Below, piece after piece: positions 17,133 to 29,900 of a stretch of 64,000 nucleotides of DNA. The position numbers were made by a program, and so were the translations under genes. The DNA is taken from contig OZ252114.1 in assembly GCA_965248635.1 (NCBI GenBank), positions 4,030,001-4,094,000 on the forward strand, written 5' to 3'. Source of the stretch: CBDAPI01 sp965248635 (GTDB taxonomy: Bacteria; Acidobacteriota; UBA6911; RPQK01; CBDAPI01). A model generated the notes under the pieces. That model saw nothing but the letters and a program-made list of their open reading frames with translations. It was not told the origin of the DNA and searched no databases. Numbering within the stretch: the first letter of the stretch is position 1; each line of letters begins with the position of its first letter.

Positions 17133-17164
17133 GTTTGTCTTGGCTACTATTGTATATAATTCCC
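16336..17164 (+). repeat. Right 829-bp arm of inverted duplication
   Basis: This arm runs from within the P63C gene (ATAAGTTACGCATGACGG) to the outer right terminal repeat. Its inverted copy is 14231-15059. Confidence 0.88.
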
Positions 17165-17172
17165 AAAATTTG
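17165..17172. repeat. Probable target-site duplication, right (AAAATTTG)
   Basis: The eight bases beyond the right end of the mobile element match 14223-14230 at seven of eight positions, as expected for the 8-bp duplication made by IS1595-type transposases. Confidence 0.55.
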
Positions 17173-17192
17173 CTTGTACCCGAGAGTCCTCT

Positions 17193-19637
<2,445 letters not shown>

Positions 19638-19641
19638 CATC

Positions 19642-21126
19642 ATGCCACCAGATAACAAAATCCCTTCCCGGCAGGGAGCAAAGAGTCTCCGGCTCGACGA
19701 GACCCGCAGGGAGTTCCTGGTTCGTTCCGCCCAGGGTATGGGGACCATGGCTCTTGCTTCACTTCTGGGCACAAACAGACTGACCGCTGCCTCTGAACCG
19801 ACCGGGAGTGGTGTCTGGACCGGCGTGGTGAACCCTCCCCATTTCGTACCCCGGGTTAAGCGCATCATTTATCTGTATCAGGCCGGCGGACCGTCTCATG
19901 TCGACATTCTGGATTACAAGCCCAAACTGGAGGCAATGCACGACCGAAAGATGCCCGACTCCCTGACCCGGGGTCAGCAGATGACGACGATGACGAGCGG
20001 TAAGAGGCTGACCATCCTGAAGCCACAGTATCCCTTCGCCCGTTTTGGTGAATCGGGTCAGGAGATGAGTACGCTGCTCCCTCACATCGGCCAGCTCGCC
20101 GATGACATCTGCATCATCCGATCGATGCAGACCGAGCAGATTAACCACGATCCGGCCCATACCTTCATGAACACCGGTTCAATCATCACCGGACGTCCCA
20201 GCATGGGATCATGGCTGGTCTATGGGCTGGGGAACGAATCGGAGAATCTGCCCGGCTTTGTGGTCATGACTTCCGTGGGCGGCGGCGGAAATCAGCCCAT
20301 CGCAGCCCGGCAGTGGCACAGCGGCTTCTTGCCGGGCCGGTTTCAAGGGGTACCTTTCCAGTCCAAGGGGAGTCCGGTTCATTACCTGGAACCGCCTCCG
20401 GGAGTCACGCTGAGCGACCAGAAGGATCTGGTCAGCACCATCCGGTCCCTGAATGCGGCACGCAATGACGTGGTCAGCGACCCGGAGATCGCCACCCGAA
20501 TCAGCCAGTACGAAATGGCCTTCCGAATGCAAACCAGTGTTCCCGAGCTCATGGACCTTTCGGACGAACCTCAGTACATCAAAGAGTTGTACGGTACCGA
20601 GGGTGCCGACGGCAGCTTCGCAGCCAACTGCCTGCTGGCACGCCGGATGGCGGAACGGGGGGTGCGTTTTATCCAGATCTACCACCGCGGCTGGGATCAT
20701 CATGGCAAGATCAGGCAGAGCTTGAAGACGGTGGCAGGACTGGTCGATCGGGCCTCGGCAGCACTGGTGATGGACTTGAAACAGAGGGGCATGCTGGAGG
20801 ACACGCTGGTGATCTGGGGAGGAGAGTTCGGCCGCACACCCATGGCCCAACCCAGCAAGAAGGAACGTGACGAAGGGCGAGATCACCATATCAAGTGCTT
20901 CTCCCTATGGATGGCCGGGGGCGGGATCAAGCGGGGCTTCCACTATGGTAGTACCGATGAATTCGGCTACGATGTGGCCACAGATCCGGTCCACGTCCAC
21001 GACCTTCACGCCACCGTCCTGCGCCTCCTGGGAATTGATCACAAGCAGCTCACCTATCGCCACCAGGGGCGAGACTTTCGCCTTACTGACGTGCACGGAA
21101 AAGTGGTTCAAGAGATCCTGGCCTGA
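19642..21126 (+). CDS. DUF1501 protein, Tat-exported, second copy
   Basis: 494 residues. A twin-arginine signal lies about 22 residues in (TRREFLVRSAQGMGTMALAS). DUF1501 motifs include YLYQAGGPSHVDILDYKP, MSTLLPHIGQLADDICIIRSM, DHHGKIRQSLKTVAG, WGGEFGRTPMAQP, GRDHHIKCFSLWMAGGG and HVHDLHATVLRLLGIDHKQL. It is the partner of the preceding cytochrome/DUF1549 lipoprotein, with four bases between them, and both would be exported. It matches the paralog at 7044-8471 in layout and in every conserved His/Asp motif. The downstream gene is convergent. Confidence 0.92.
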   Translation: MPPDNKIPSRQGAKSLRLDETRREFLVRSAQGMGTMALASLLGTNRLTAASEPTGSGVWTGVVNPPHFVPRVKRIIYLYQAGGPSHVDILDYKPKLEAMHDRKMPDSLTRGQQMTTMTSGKRLTILKPQYPFARFGESGQEMSTLLPHIGQLADDICIIRSMQTEQINHDPAHTFMNTGSIITGRPSMGSWLVYGLGNESENLPGFVVMTSVGGGGNQPIAARQWHSGFLPGRFQGVPFQSKGSPVHYLEPPPGVTLSDQKDLVSTIRSLNAARNDVVSDPEIATRISQYEMAFRMQTSVPELMDLSDEPQYIKELYGTEGADGSFAANCLLARRMAERGVRFIQIYHRGWDHHGKIRQSLKTVAGLVDRASAALVMDLKQRGMLEDTLVIWGGEFGRTPMAQPSKKERDEGRDHHIKCFSLWMAGGGIKRGFHYGSTDEFGYDVATDPVHVHDLHATVLRLLGIDHKQLTYRHQGRDFRLTDVHGKVVQEILA

Positions 21127-21189
21127 GAAGCATTGATCGCCTGAACCTGTCCCCGACCGGGGGTCTAGGTAGTGCAGCGCGATCGCGAC

Positions 21190-22593
21190 TCACTGTCCCC
21201 ATAGCTTCTCTTCTTCCAGGAAGCGCGCGAACCCGTCTCGGTCGCCGCCGGCGGTGCCTATCCGAGCCACCCCCTCCTGGCAGTTTTCCATGCTGGTTGC
21301 GATCGAAAGCCGCAGGTAGTGCTGGCCTTCGGCTCCGATCGAGCCGAACGAGTTGCGGTCCAGAGTCGCGACGCCGTAGCGGTAGAGCAAGAACATCTGG
21401 AACATGCCTGAGGGGCTGGTCCGCGCCTGGACCTGAGATCCCATTGCCTGGTAAGCCTGGACGATTCCCAACGACTCGCAGATGCCTCCGATGTTGGGAA
21501 AGACGTAGAACGCACCCTTGGGCCTCTGACACGCCATGCCTTCTATGTCGTTGAGCGCCGGCACGATCCAGTCACGACGACGTTGGAACTCTGCCACCAT
21601 ACCCTCCACAACGCGCTCCGATTCCGGGGAGTCATACGCCTCGCGACCCGCCTCCTGAACGAAAGGCGGCACACAAGAGACAATGTTGATGTTGAGCTGC
21701 TTGAAAACTGCGGCCTCTTCGGGGGTCGGCAACGCCACCCAGCCGAGCCGCCAGCCGGTCATGGCGTAGCTCTTGGAGTGCCCGCTGGCCAGGATGGTGA
21801 TGCCCTCCATCCCCTCTTCGCAAGCGATGCTGTTATGGGAGAGGCCGTCGAACAGGATCTTCTCATAGATCTCGTCGGCAAAAACCCGTACGTCTGCACG
21901 GCAGCGCTGGCGGATCACATCGGCAATGCCCTTTAGATCCTCTTTCGAGAGCACGCCGCCGGTCGGATTGGAAGGCGAGCAGAGAATGATCACCTTGGTC
22001 CGCTCGCTAATCAGGTCCTGCAGGGCTTCGGGGCCGAAGCCGAAGCCGCGCTCCTCCTCCAGATGCAAGGGCACCGGACTGGCCCCGAGGAACTGCACCC
22101 ACGATTCGTAGATCGGAAAGCCGGGGCTGGGATAGATGACCTCGTCCCCCGGATCGGTGTAGGTCATCAGTGTATAGCTGATCGACGGCTTGGCTCCGGG
22201 CGTGACCACGATCCGGTCCGGGTCGACTTCCAGCCCGCGAGTCTCTGCAATGAAGCGGGAGATCGACTCTCGGAAGGGCAGAAGCCCCGCCGGATCGCAA
22301 TAGTGTGAGTTGCCGGCCTCGATTTGGTCGATGCCGGCCTGATTGATGTGCGCGGCGCTGTCGAAATCGGGCTCACCGAGGTTGAATTTGACGATGTCCA
22401 AGCCCCGCTTCAGGCAGCGCTGGATATCTTCGCCCAGTTTGAAGGCGTTTTCGGTGCCGAGGGATGCGATTCGACCGGCCAAGGGCGAAGTGGTCTGCTT
22501 TCTTTCCCTGATCAGTGGTTTGTCCAAGAAAGTGCTCCGCTCGAGATGGGAGGATCTTCTCGTACCCGGGTCAAATACTATCACAGCCTCCAT
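21190..22593 (-). CDS. Class I/II pyridoxal-phosphate aminotransferase
   Basis: 467 residues. The fold-type-I signatures are present: FNLGEPDFD near the start, TPGAKPSISYTLMTYTDPGDEVIYPSPGFP, CSPSNPTGGVLS, FADEIYEKILFDGL, and the cofactor lysine in ASGHSKSYAMTGWRLGW (Lys after Ser). This is the aspartate/aromatic aminotransferase group, usually cytoplasmic. No Met codon lies between the chosen ATG and the first conserved motif, so the true start could be an alternative codon such as TTG inside the first 30 residues. The gene is divergent from the GcvT-SHMT fusion, with 125 bp between them, and the two may share control of glycine/serine metabolism. Confidence 0.88.
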   Translation of the reverse strand: MEAVIVFDPGTRRSSHLERSTFLDKPLIRERKQTTSPLAGRIASLGTENAFKLGEDIQRCLKRGLDIVKFNLGEPDFDSAAHINQAGIDQIEAGNSHYCDPAGLLPFRESISRFIAETRGLEVDPDRIVVTPGAKPSISYTLMTYTDPGDEVIYPSPGFPIYESWVQFLGASPVPLHLEEERGFGFGPEALQDLISERTKVIILCSPSNPTGGVLSKEDLKGIADVIRQRCRADVRVFADEIYEKILFDGLSHNSIACEEGMEGITILASGHSKSYAMTGWRLGWVALPTPEEAAVFKQLNINIVSCVPPFVQEAGREAYDSPESERVVEGMVAEFQRRRDWIVPALNDIEGMACQRPKGAFYVFPNIGGICESLGIVQAYQAMGSQVQARTSPSGMFQMFLLYRYGVATLDRNSFGSIGAEGQHYLRLSIATSMENCQEGVARIGTAGGDRDGFARFLEEEKLWGQ

Positions 22594-22718
22594 CCGCTCC
22601 CCCGCTCCGCCCGGGGGTCGACCTTGCTCAGGTTCTCAGCCCTGTGGCCAGCAGTGGGGCTGCTACAATTGGCAGGAAACTTGTTCATGACCAACATGCA
22701 ATGTGAGGAGCGGCAGGG

Positions 22719-25367
22719 ATGGGTGAGGTGCTCAAGACGGTTTTCTACGACCGCCATGTGAGTTTAAGAGCTAAGATCACGGAGTTCGGGGGCTGGGACA
22801 TGCCGCTTCGGTTCCCCACCGGCATCGTCCAGGAGCACCTGGCCACCCGAATTGGAGCGGGGCTCTTCGACGTGTCGCACATGGGGCGGTTTACGATTCG
22901 CGGTGAGAAGTCCCTGCCTTTTCTGCAGCACGTTCTGACCAACAATGCCGCCGCTCTCGAGGTGGGACTGGGGCAGTACACGATGCTCCCTAACTCGAGC
23001 GGGGGCGCCCTGGATGACGCTTACCTCTATCGCTTCCTGGAAGACGAGTACGTGCTGGTGGTGAATGCCGCCAACCGGGAAAGGGACTGGCGCCATCTGC
23101 AATCACTGCGCGACCAGTTCCCGCGGACCGAAATGGCAGACCGGACCTTCGAGATAGCCATGCTCAGCTTTCAGGGACCCCGATCCAGGGAGATCCTGTC
23201 GGCTGTTATCGATTCCGGTGACCTTCCCGAGCCGATGAGAAATGCGCTCTCCATCGTGACCGTCGGGGGAGCCTGCGTCCAGGTTTCCCGGACCGGCTAC
23301 ACCGGAGAGCCAATAGGTTTCGAGCTCTTCATCGAGCGCACCGACGCCCTCGAGATCTGGGACACTCTAATCGAGGGAGGGGCGACACCGGTCGGCCTGG
23401 GCGCTAGAGACACGCTTCGTCTGGAAGCCGGCCTGCCCCTTTACGGACACGAGCTGGGCCTCGATCCGGAGGGCGAAGAGATTCCCATATTCGCCTCTGG
23501 CCTGGCGCGCTTTGCAGTGAGTTTTTCGCCTTTGAAAGGAGATTATTTCGGGCGCGAGCCTCTGGCCCGACAGTTCCAGGCCCTCAAAGGCATCCGCGAC
23601 AGGGACTACTCGCTCCGGGATGACCTTCCCCGATTGATCCTTCCCCTAGAGCTGGCCGACAAAGGGATCGCTCGGGCCGGCGACAGGGTCTTCGGTGGCG
23701 ACGAGCACATTGGATACATCACCAGCGGAACCATGGTCCCCTACTGGAAGACCGGGGGCGTGGGTATCGATTCCAGGCTGATCGACGAGACCGGACGCAG
23801 AGCCATTGGACTGGCTCTCCTCGATAGTGATGTTTGCGAAGGAGACACGGCGGAGGTCGAAATACGCGGTAAGAAAGCCCGCGCCCGCATCGTTCCCTCT
23901 TTTCTGAGGAGCGAGGCACCCCCTTTCGCTCGTGCCACCGTTCACCACCTGCCGCAGGAGAAAGAAAGTTCGATTCCGAGCGTAGAAGCTTTTTGCAAAG
24001 CCGGTGACCTTCTGGACCGGGCCATCGAAAATACCCTTTGGCGGCGGCAGGAGTGCATCAATCTCATCCCTTCCGAAATGACTCCCTCCCCCATGGTCAA
24101 GCTCCTGTCGATCATGGACCCGGTGGGTCGCTATGCCGAGCACAAGAAGATGAAGGCTTTCGAAGAAGCCGAGGTCTTCTACTATCAGGGGGCGGATTTT
24201 ATCGGAAGGGTCGAGGAGCTCCTGGCCGGGGAGATCCGCGAGTTCCTCGGCTGCAACCAGGTCGAATCGAGGGTCGTTTCCGGACAGATGGCCAACATGG
24301 CCGTCTTCAGTGCCCTGGTGGATCACCTGAACCGTTCGGATCGAAAGAGCGAGCAGAGAAGAATCCGCAAGGTCTTGAACCACCACATCATCAGGGGAGG
24401 TCATTTGAGCGCCCAGCCCATGGGGGCTTTGCGAGACTACGTGGCTCGCGATCCAAAGACGGAAAAGGCGGCGGTCGTCAGCTTCCCCGTCCTCAGGGAG
24501 AACCCTTACAAGATCGATACGCGGGCCACCCGTGAGGTTCTGTCCGAGCATCGACCCGAGCTCATCATCCTGGGCAAGAGCATGGTCATTCACCGAGAAC
24601 CGGTGTCCGAGATTCGCGGCTTTGTGGATGACCTGGGTCTGGACTGTGTGGTCATGTATGACATGGCGCACGTGTTGGGACTGGTGGGACCCTACTTTCA
24701 AGAGCCCTTCCAGGAGGGAGCCGATATCGTGACCGGCTCCACCCACAAGACTTACTTCGGAACCCAACGGGGAATCATCGCATCGAGCGTCGGGGATGAA
24801 GACCCGCGGTTTCCGGTCTGGGAGGCGGTACAGCGACGAGCTTTCCCGGGAGCCGTCAGCAACCATCACCCGGGCACCCTGCTGGGGTTACTGATGGCCG
24901 CCTATGAAATGAATCACTTCAAGGACGAGTACCAGCCAAAGGTGCTGAGCAACGCCAGAGCTTTTGCTCGTCACCTGGCTGATTGCGGCCTGGACGTGGC
25001 CGGAGACCCGGATATCTCCTACACGGAAACGCACCAGGTTCTCCTCAGGGTGGGCTACTCGAATGGACCGGAGCTGGCACGGCGGCTGGAAGAAAGCAAC
25101 CTCGTGGTGAACTACCAGGCCGCTCCCGACGAGGAGGGCTTCACCGCCTCCGGTTCCCTGCGGATGGGAGTTTCCGAGATGACCCGTTTCGGAATGGAAG
25201 CCGAAGATTTCGGTGGGTTGGCTCAACTCATCCGCGATGTAGTCGTGGAGGGAGCCGACGTGAGAGAAAAGGTCTCGTCCTTTCGGAAACGATTTCTGGA
25301 TATGAAGTATTGTCTCTCCAGCGAGGATCTCGAAGAGCGTGTTCAGAAACTGCACCGGCTGATTTAG
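22719..25367 (+). CDS. Fusion of aminomethyltransferase (GcvT) and serine hydroxymethyltransferase-like domain
   Basis: 882 residues in one uninterrupted frame with GAGGAGCGGCAGGG before the ATG. Residues 1-375 are GcvT-like: FGGWDMPLRFPTGIVQEHLATR, GLFDVSHMGRF, VNAANRERD, SRTGYTGEPIGFELF, LGARDTLRLEAGLPLYGHEL. After a short linker, residues 420-880 resemble SHMT: RQECINLIPSEMTPSP, GRYAEHKK, VSGQMANMAVFSAL and the cofactor lysine Lys677 in TGSTHKTYFG. GcvT moves a methylene group from an aminomethyl donor to tetrahydrofolate; SHMT exchanges serine, glycine and methylene-folate. The fusion implies direct transfer of the folate product. The SHMT part is divergent (THKTYFGTQRG instead of THKTLRGPRGG), so its substrate may differ. 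Confidence 0.85.
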   Translation: MGEVLKTVFYDRHVSLRAKITEFGGWDMPLRFPTGIVQEHLATRIGAGLFDVSHMGRFTIRGEKSLPFLQHVLTNNAAALEVGLGQYTMLPNSSGGALDDAYLYRFLEDEYVLVVNAANRERDWRHLQSLRDQFPRTEMADRTFEIAMLSFQGPRSREILSAVIDSGDLPEPMRNALSIVTVGGACVQVSRTGYTGEPIGFELFIERTDALEIWDTLIEGGATPVGLGARDTLRLEAGLPLYGHELGLDPEGEEIPIFASGLARFAVSFSPLKGDYFGREPLARQFQALKGIRDRDYSLRDDLPRLILPLELADKGIARAGDRVFGGDEHIGYITSGTMVPYWKTGGVGIDSRLIDETGRRAIGLALLDSDVCEGDTAEVEIRGKKARARIVPSFLRSEAPPFARATVHHLPQEKESSIPSVEAFCKAGDLLDRAIENTLWRRQECINLIPSEMTPSPMVKLLSIMDPVGRYAEHKKMKAFEEAEVFYYQGADFIGRVEELLAGEIREFLGCNQVESRVVSGQMANMAVFSALVDHLNRSDRKSEQRRIRKVLNHHIIRGGHLSAQPMGALRDYVARDPKTEKAAVVSFPVLRENPYKIDTRATREVLSEHRPELIILGKSMVIHREPVSEIRGFVDDLGLDCVVMYDMAHVLGLVGPYFQEPFQEGADIVTGSTHKTYFGTQRGIIASSVGDEDPRFPVWEAVQRRAFPGAVSNHHPGTLLGLLMAAYEMNHFKDEYQPKVLSNARAFARHLADCGLDVAGDPDISYTETHQVLLRVGYSNGPELARRLEESNLVVNYQAAPDEEGFTASGSLRMGVSEMTRFGMEAEDFGGLAQLIRDVVVEGADVREKVSSFRKRFLDMKYCLSSEDLEERVQKLHRLI

Positions 25368-25470
25368 CCTTAACTACTCTGGTGGTGGCCGTCAACACCA
25401 CCAACAGAACCGCGGACGTCAGGCCGCGGCTGCTAAGCTAGCCTGACTACTCATCCAATTGGAGGTCTTG

Positions 25471-26979
25471 ATGCGAATAGTGATGGCCATTTTGATGATG
25501 AATGCCGGTCCCCTTGCCGCTGCCGAGTCGACGCAGACTCTACGGTCCGGCCAACTCCTTTTCGGCTGGGCAACCCTGAGTATCACACCGGAGAAACCGG
25601 TGGCCATCGCGGGCCAGTACCATACCCGGATCAGCGACCAGGTGAACGATCCCCTGTTGGCGACGGCACTGGCCATCGAGACGCGCGATGATAGCGGTGT
25701 CGTCGATCAGGTGGTTTTCGTCTCCTGTGACCTCGCGGTCATTCGCAGAAACGTTACGGAGAAAGTGCGCCGTCGACTGAAGTCGCGGCTTCCGGATCTG
25801 GACGTGCGAAAGATCGTTATCTCGGCGACGCACACCCATACGGCACCGTCGATGACCGATGCCAGGGAGTCCGATTGGCACCCTTACGACTTCATGGGCA
25901 GCTGGGCATACCGCATTCCTCAGCAGCGAACAGATGTCATGCAGCCCTCCGACTACCTCGAGTTTCTGGCCGGACGGATCAGTGACGTGGTCGTCCAGGC
26001 CTGGAAGGCTCGAAAGCGGGGAGGGCTGAGCTGGGCGCTGAGCCATGCCGTAGTGGCGCACAACCGCCGAGCGGTCTATGCGGACGGCACAGCGCGTATG
26101 TACGGAAACACCGATGATCCGGAGTTCTCACATATTGAGGGAGTCTCGGATCACTCCCTGGATGTGCTCTTTTTCTGGCGAGGCGAAAAAAAACTGGAAG
26201 GGATGGCGATTACGGTTTACTCCCCGGCGCAGGAGGTCGAGGGCAAAGAATTCCTGTCGGCGGATTTCTGGTATGACACGCGCCAGCTGTTGCGCAAAAA
26301 ATATGATCCCGATCTCCAGGTGCTGGCGCTCACCGGAGCCGGCGGGGATCAGTCGCCCCATCTTCTCTGGAACAAAGCGGCCGAGAAGACGATGAGGGAA
26401 CGTCAGGGGCTAAGCAGCCGCCAGGAGATTGCCCGACGCATTGTCGGTGCCGTGGACGCGGTCTACGAGACGGCTCGCGACAACATCCGCACCGAGCTGG
26501 ACTTGCAACACCGGGTGAAAGTCGTGCCGCTACCGGTCAGAAGAGTCTCCGATCAGCGATATGCCCAGGCCCAGACCGTTTACGAGGCTGGAAAAGACAA
26601 GACCGACGAGCTCGAGAGCCGGGAGTACATCAATTGGCGCGTGAGCCGTACGCTCATGGCGCGCCATGCCCATCAGAAGAAGAATCCTTTCTACCAGGCT
26701 GAATTACACTTCGTGCGTCTAGGGGACCTGGCCGTGACCACGAACCCCTTTGAGCTCTACACCGACTACGGTCTGAGGATCAAAGCGCGGAGCCCCGCGA
26801 CTCAGACGGTGGTGGTGCAACTGACCTCAGACTGTGTCGCCTATCTTCCGACCGAGCGGGCGGTGGCGGGCGGTGGCTACAGCGCCCGGATTGTCGACGG
26901 CGTCGTCGGTCCCGAAGGCGGGAAGGTGTTGGTCAATGAGACGGTGAAAGTTCTAAACCAGATGTGGCTACCAGAATGA
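25471..26979 (+). CDS. Neutral/alkaline non-lysosomal ceramidase-like secreted protein
   Basis: Start at ATG 25471 (MRIVMAILMMNAGPLAAAES), placed by GGAGGTCTTG immediately before it; 502 residues with a signal peptide. The N-terminal part has GWATLSITPEKPVAIAGQY, the usual ceramidase-family opening, then FVSCDLAVIR and the zinc-site motif ISATHTHTAPSM. GAGGDQSPHLLWN holds the position of the catalytic Ser (GDxSP), which is kept. The family cleaves the amide of ceramides, but many environmental relatives are unassigned. The gene is convergent with the large heme dehydrogenase. A second member lies at 62900 and lacks this Ser. Confidence 0.85.
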   Translation: MRIVMAILMMNAGPLAAAESTQTLRSGQLLFGWATLSITPEKPVAIAGQYHTRISDQVNDPLLATALAIETRDDSGVVDQVVFVSCDLAVIRRNVTEKVRRRLKSRLPDLDVRKIVISATHTHTAPSMTDARESDWHPYDFMGSWAYRIPQQRTDVMQPSDYLEFLAGRISDVVVQAWKARKRGGLSWALSHAVVAHNRRAVYADGTARMYGNTDDPEFSHIEGVSDHSLDVLFFWRGEKKLEGMAITVYSPAQEVEGKEFLSADFWYDTRQLLRKKYDPDLQVLALTGAGGDQSPHLLWNKAAEKTMRERQGLSSRQEIARRIVGAVDAVYETARDNIRTELDLQHRVKVVPLPVRRVSDQRYAQAQTVYEAGKDKTDELESREYINWRVSRTLMARHAHQKKNPFYQAELHFVRLGDLAVTTNPFELYTDYGLRIKARSPATQTVVVQLTSDCVAYLPTERAVAGGGYSARIVDGVVGPEGGKVLVNETVKVLNQMWLPE

Positions 26980-26994
26980 TGGCTGATGGCTGAC

Positions 26995-29900
26995 TTATTT
27001 CCTCTCGGAGAGGAAGGCTACGACGTCGACCAGTTCCTGGACGGTCATTCCCGACACCAGACCGTTGGGCATCAGGGAGGTCTGACTCGGATGTCGCTGA
27101 ATGAGCTTGGACTTCGAGACGGTTGTGACCTGCCCACCCGAATCGACCAACTCGATCTCTGTATCGGTCTCCTCGCCAATGAAGCCGATCAGATAACCCT
27201 GATCCACCGTGCGTAACACCCACGGTTGATACTCGTGCCCGATCGCGGCACTTGGATTGATGATCGATTCATACAATTCCTGCCGACCATACTTTTGGCC
27301 GATGCGTGACAGATCGGGTCCCACATTGCGGCCCTCCCCGTCGACTCGGTGGCACTGAAAACACTGCGATGATTCGGCTCGAAAGAAAATCTGACGTCCC
27401 CTGTCCTGATCTCCCTGCAGGGAGACGAGTCGATCGATAGATGGAAGCTGCAGCCCTTCAGCAGTCACCTCACCTGGCAGGACCTCTTTCGCCAGCAGCT
27501 TGATGTCTTCGAAGGAACTGGAATGCAGCCGGTCAGCGACCAGCAGTTCCAGGTCCGCCGGCAAGTCCCCCGCTTCCGTCAGGTTGAGGAGCAAGAGAGC
27601 ACCCGACTTGGAGCCAGCCAGAAGCTTGACGGTTTCTTCTCTCAGCGGCCGCCCACGCGACTGGTCGGCCACAATGTCTTTGAGAATCTGATTCGCCTGA
27701 TCGTATCCGAAGGCATTCAGGGTCCAGACAACGTAAGTCTGGATCTCGGGATCCTTCTCCTGCAAAAGCTTGACAACGTCTTCGCTCGGAAAAACCGGTG
27801 CTTCACCGATTCGACTGGCAACCACCTGGCTGGCCAGCCTCAGCGCCTCCCGCCGCTCCTCTATGGCCAGCAAGGTATCCAGGGCCCGCCCCAGAAAATC
27901 CTGAAAGAAGGCGATCCTGCCACACTCTGAGATGAATGTCGCGGCCGCTTCAGCCACTTCCGGCTGGTGCAGCGCCTTCCGCAAGACGTCGTCGATGCGG
28001 GTCGTGGCCAGAAAGTCGAGCCACACTCGTCCACCGTCTCGCCCCAGCAGATTGAGGGCGACTCTCTGCAGTGGCACCGGGCCATGGGTCGCCAGCTGGT
28101 ACAGGACTCCGCCCGCTGCGGAGCCGCCTATCGCATCCAGAGTTCGCAGAGCAGTCTCTCGCAGACCTGGATCCAGACGTTCGTCCAGCGCAGCCTGCCT
28201 GGCCAGGCTCAGAGCCGCCGGGGGATGGAGTTGGAGAGACAACCCTGCGAGACGACGATTCCACGTCCGACCTGCCAGCCTGAGGATCTGATCCAAGGCC
28301 TCGATCTCTCGCCCTCGCAAGGCAATCCCCAGCGCTTCCCGGTAGAAGCGATCCCGGCCGTCGAAGGCCAGAGCCAGGTCCGAGAGCCAGTCCTGAGCCC
28401 ATTTTCGGTCACGGACTCCGGCCAGCGCCAGAATCAGCTGTCGGCGTACCGCCGGATCGGCGTCCTCTTTGAGCCAGGGTGCTCTGGTGAGGGCCGCTTT
28501 GCTTGACAGGAGTCGTACCGACAGCATTCTGATTCGAGGGTCGGGGTCTCGACTGGCTGTCAAGGCGCGATCAAGCCCCTGTTCTGAATGCAGGCCCAGC
28601 AGCCACAGAGCGCGAGCGCGTATGACCCCCCGCGGCGATTCCAGCAGTTCTTCCAGCAGCCGGGTGTCTCCCGACTGAGCCTTGGATTTGACTTTCTGGA
28701 AAGCCAGGAATCGCCGGGCTGGATTGGGGGAGGAAAGGGCTTCTCTGATCCCACCGTCACTCTTCAGATCAAGGAGGGGAACAGAGTATCGAGACCCGGG
28801 AGGAGCGATGCGATAGATTCGACCTGCTGAGGTATCACCCATGCGGTGCCCTCCCACCCCTGGATCGTACCAGTCCGCAACCAGGATGGATCCATCGGGA
28901 GCTACCGAGACATCGATGGGTCGAAACCAGCTGTCTTGCCGGTTGGCCAGAAGAATCTCGATGTCAGCCTGGAAACCGGCTCCCTGGGGGGCCAGTTGAT
29001 AAGCGCGGATCACGCCAGGTCCGGCATCGGCGTGGATCAGGGCATTCTGAAACCGTTCCGGCAGCAGCCGGCCCTCGTACATGGTGATTCCGGATGGGGA
29101 CCCAAAGCCCGTTTTGATGAGTGGGGGTACTACCCCGGCACGATCCTGGTTCCAGTGAACAGAGTCGCGACGACGGTCGCCTCGAATCTTGGGCCAGTAC
29201 CCGTAGTAGCCGCCCTCCAGGACCTGGTTGATTCGACACTGTTGATTGCCGTCGTCGTCATTGTCGGACGCGAATACATTCCCAAATGAGTCAACGGCGG
29301 GCTCATAAGGATTGCGCATGCCTTCGGCCAGCAGTTCCAGCTGTTGCCCGTCCAGGTCGGTGCGCAACACGGTGGCTGCGCGAAACGGCTCGCCTTTCTT
29401 GCCGGCGCGGAGCCGCTGCCCGCTTCCATCGGTAACGTCCAGCCCTGAGTCGCCGTTGGTCATATAAATCCTGCCATCCGGGCCGAAGGTCAGCCCGTGG
29501 ATGGCATGGTCGTGATCCACTCCGCCGAAACCCTCCAGCACAACGGTCTTTGCATCGGCAACGCCGTCTTGATCTCGATCCTCCAGATAGAACAACTCCG
29601 GTGACTGGCTGACGTAGACCCGATCTCCCAGCACCGCAATCCCGAGGGGCGCCTGCACACTCGGGTCCTGGTAAAAAGTGGAGGCCTTATCGACACGGCC
29701 GTCCCCGTCCCTGTCTTCCAGGATCCGAATCCGATCCCCAGCCGCCTCGGCCACCTGGTGTCGAAACAACCGGTAGTTGACGGCCTCAGTGACCCACACC
29801 CGGCCCTGTGCGTCGACGTCCATCGCCGTGGGATTGCGAAGGTCAGGCTCGGCGGCGAAGAGGGTCACCTCGAGTCCCTCCGCCACTATCATTCCCAGCA

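Larger units (their letters stand above)
14231..17164 (+). mobile_element. IS1595-like element with cargo gene and an inverted copy of its right end
   Basis: A complete element spans 15060-17164: left terminal repeat starting GGGAATTATATACAATAGTA at 15060, transposase, P63C-domain gene, and the matching right terminal repeat ending at 17164. Joined directly to base 15060 is 14231-15059, an inverted copy of 16336-17164. Both arms are 829 bp, with identical encoded protein and identical DNA wherever I compared them. The outer ends of the composite therefore both carry right-end repeats and are flanked by near-matching 8-bp direct repeats. The composite could be mobilised as one 2.9-kb unit or be the scar of an aberrant transposition. 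It splits no gene visible here. Confidence 0.88.

Noticed and set aside
23646..24869. Long minus-strand frame (407 codons) opposite the GcvT-SHMT fusion
   Set aside because: Composition is a mirror of the sense gene; no domain recognised.
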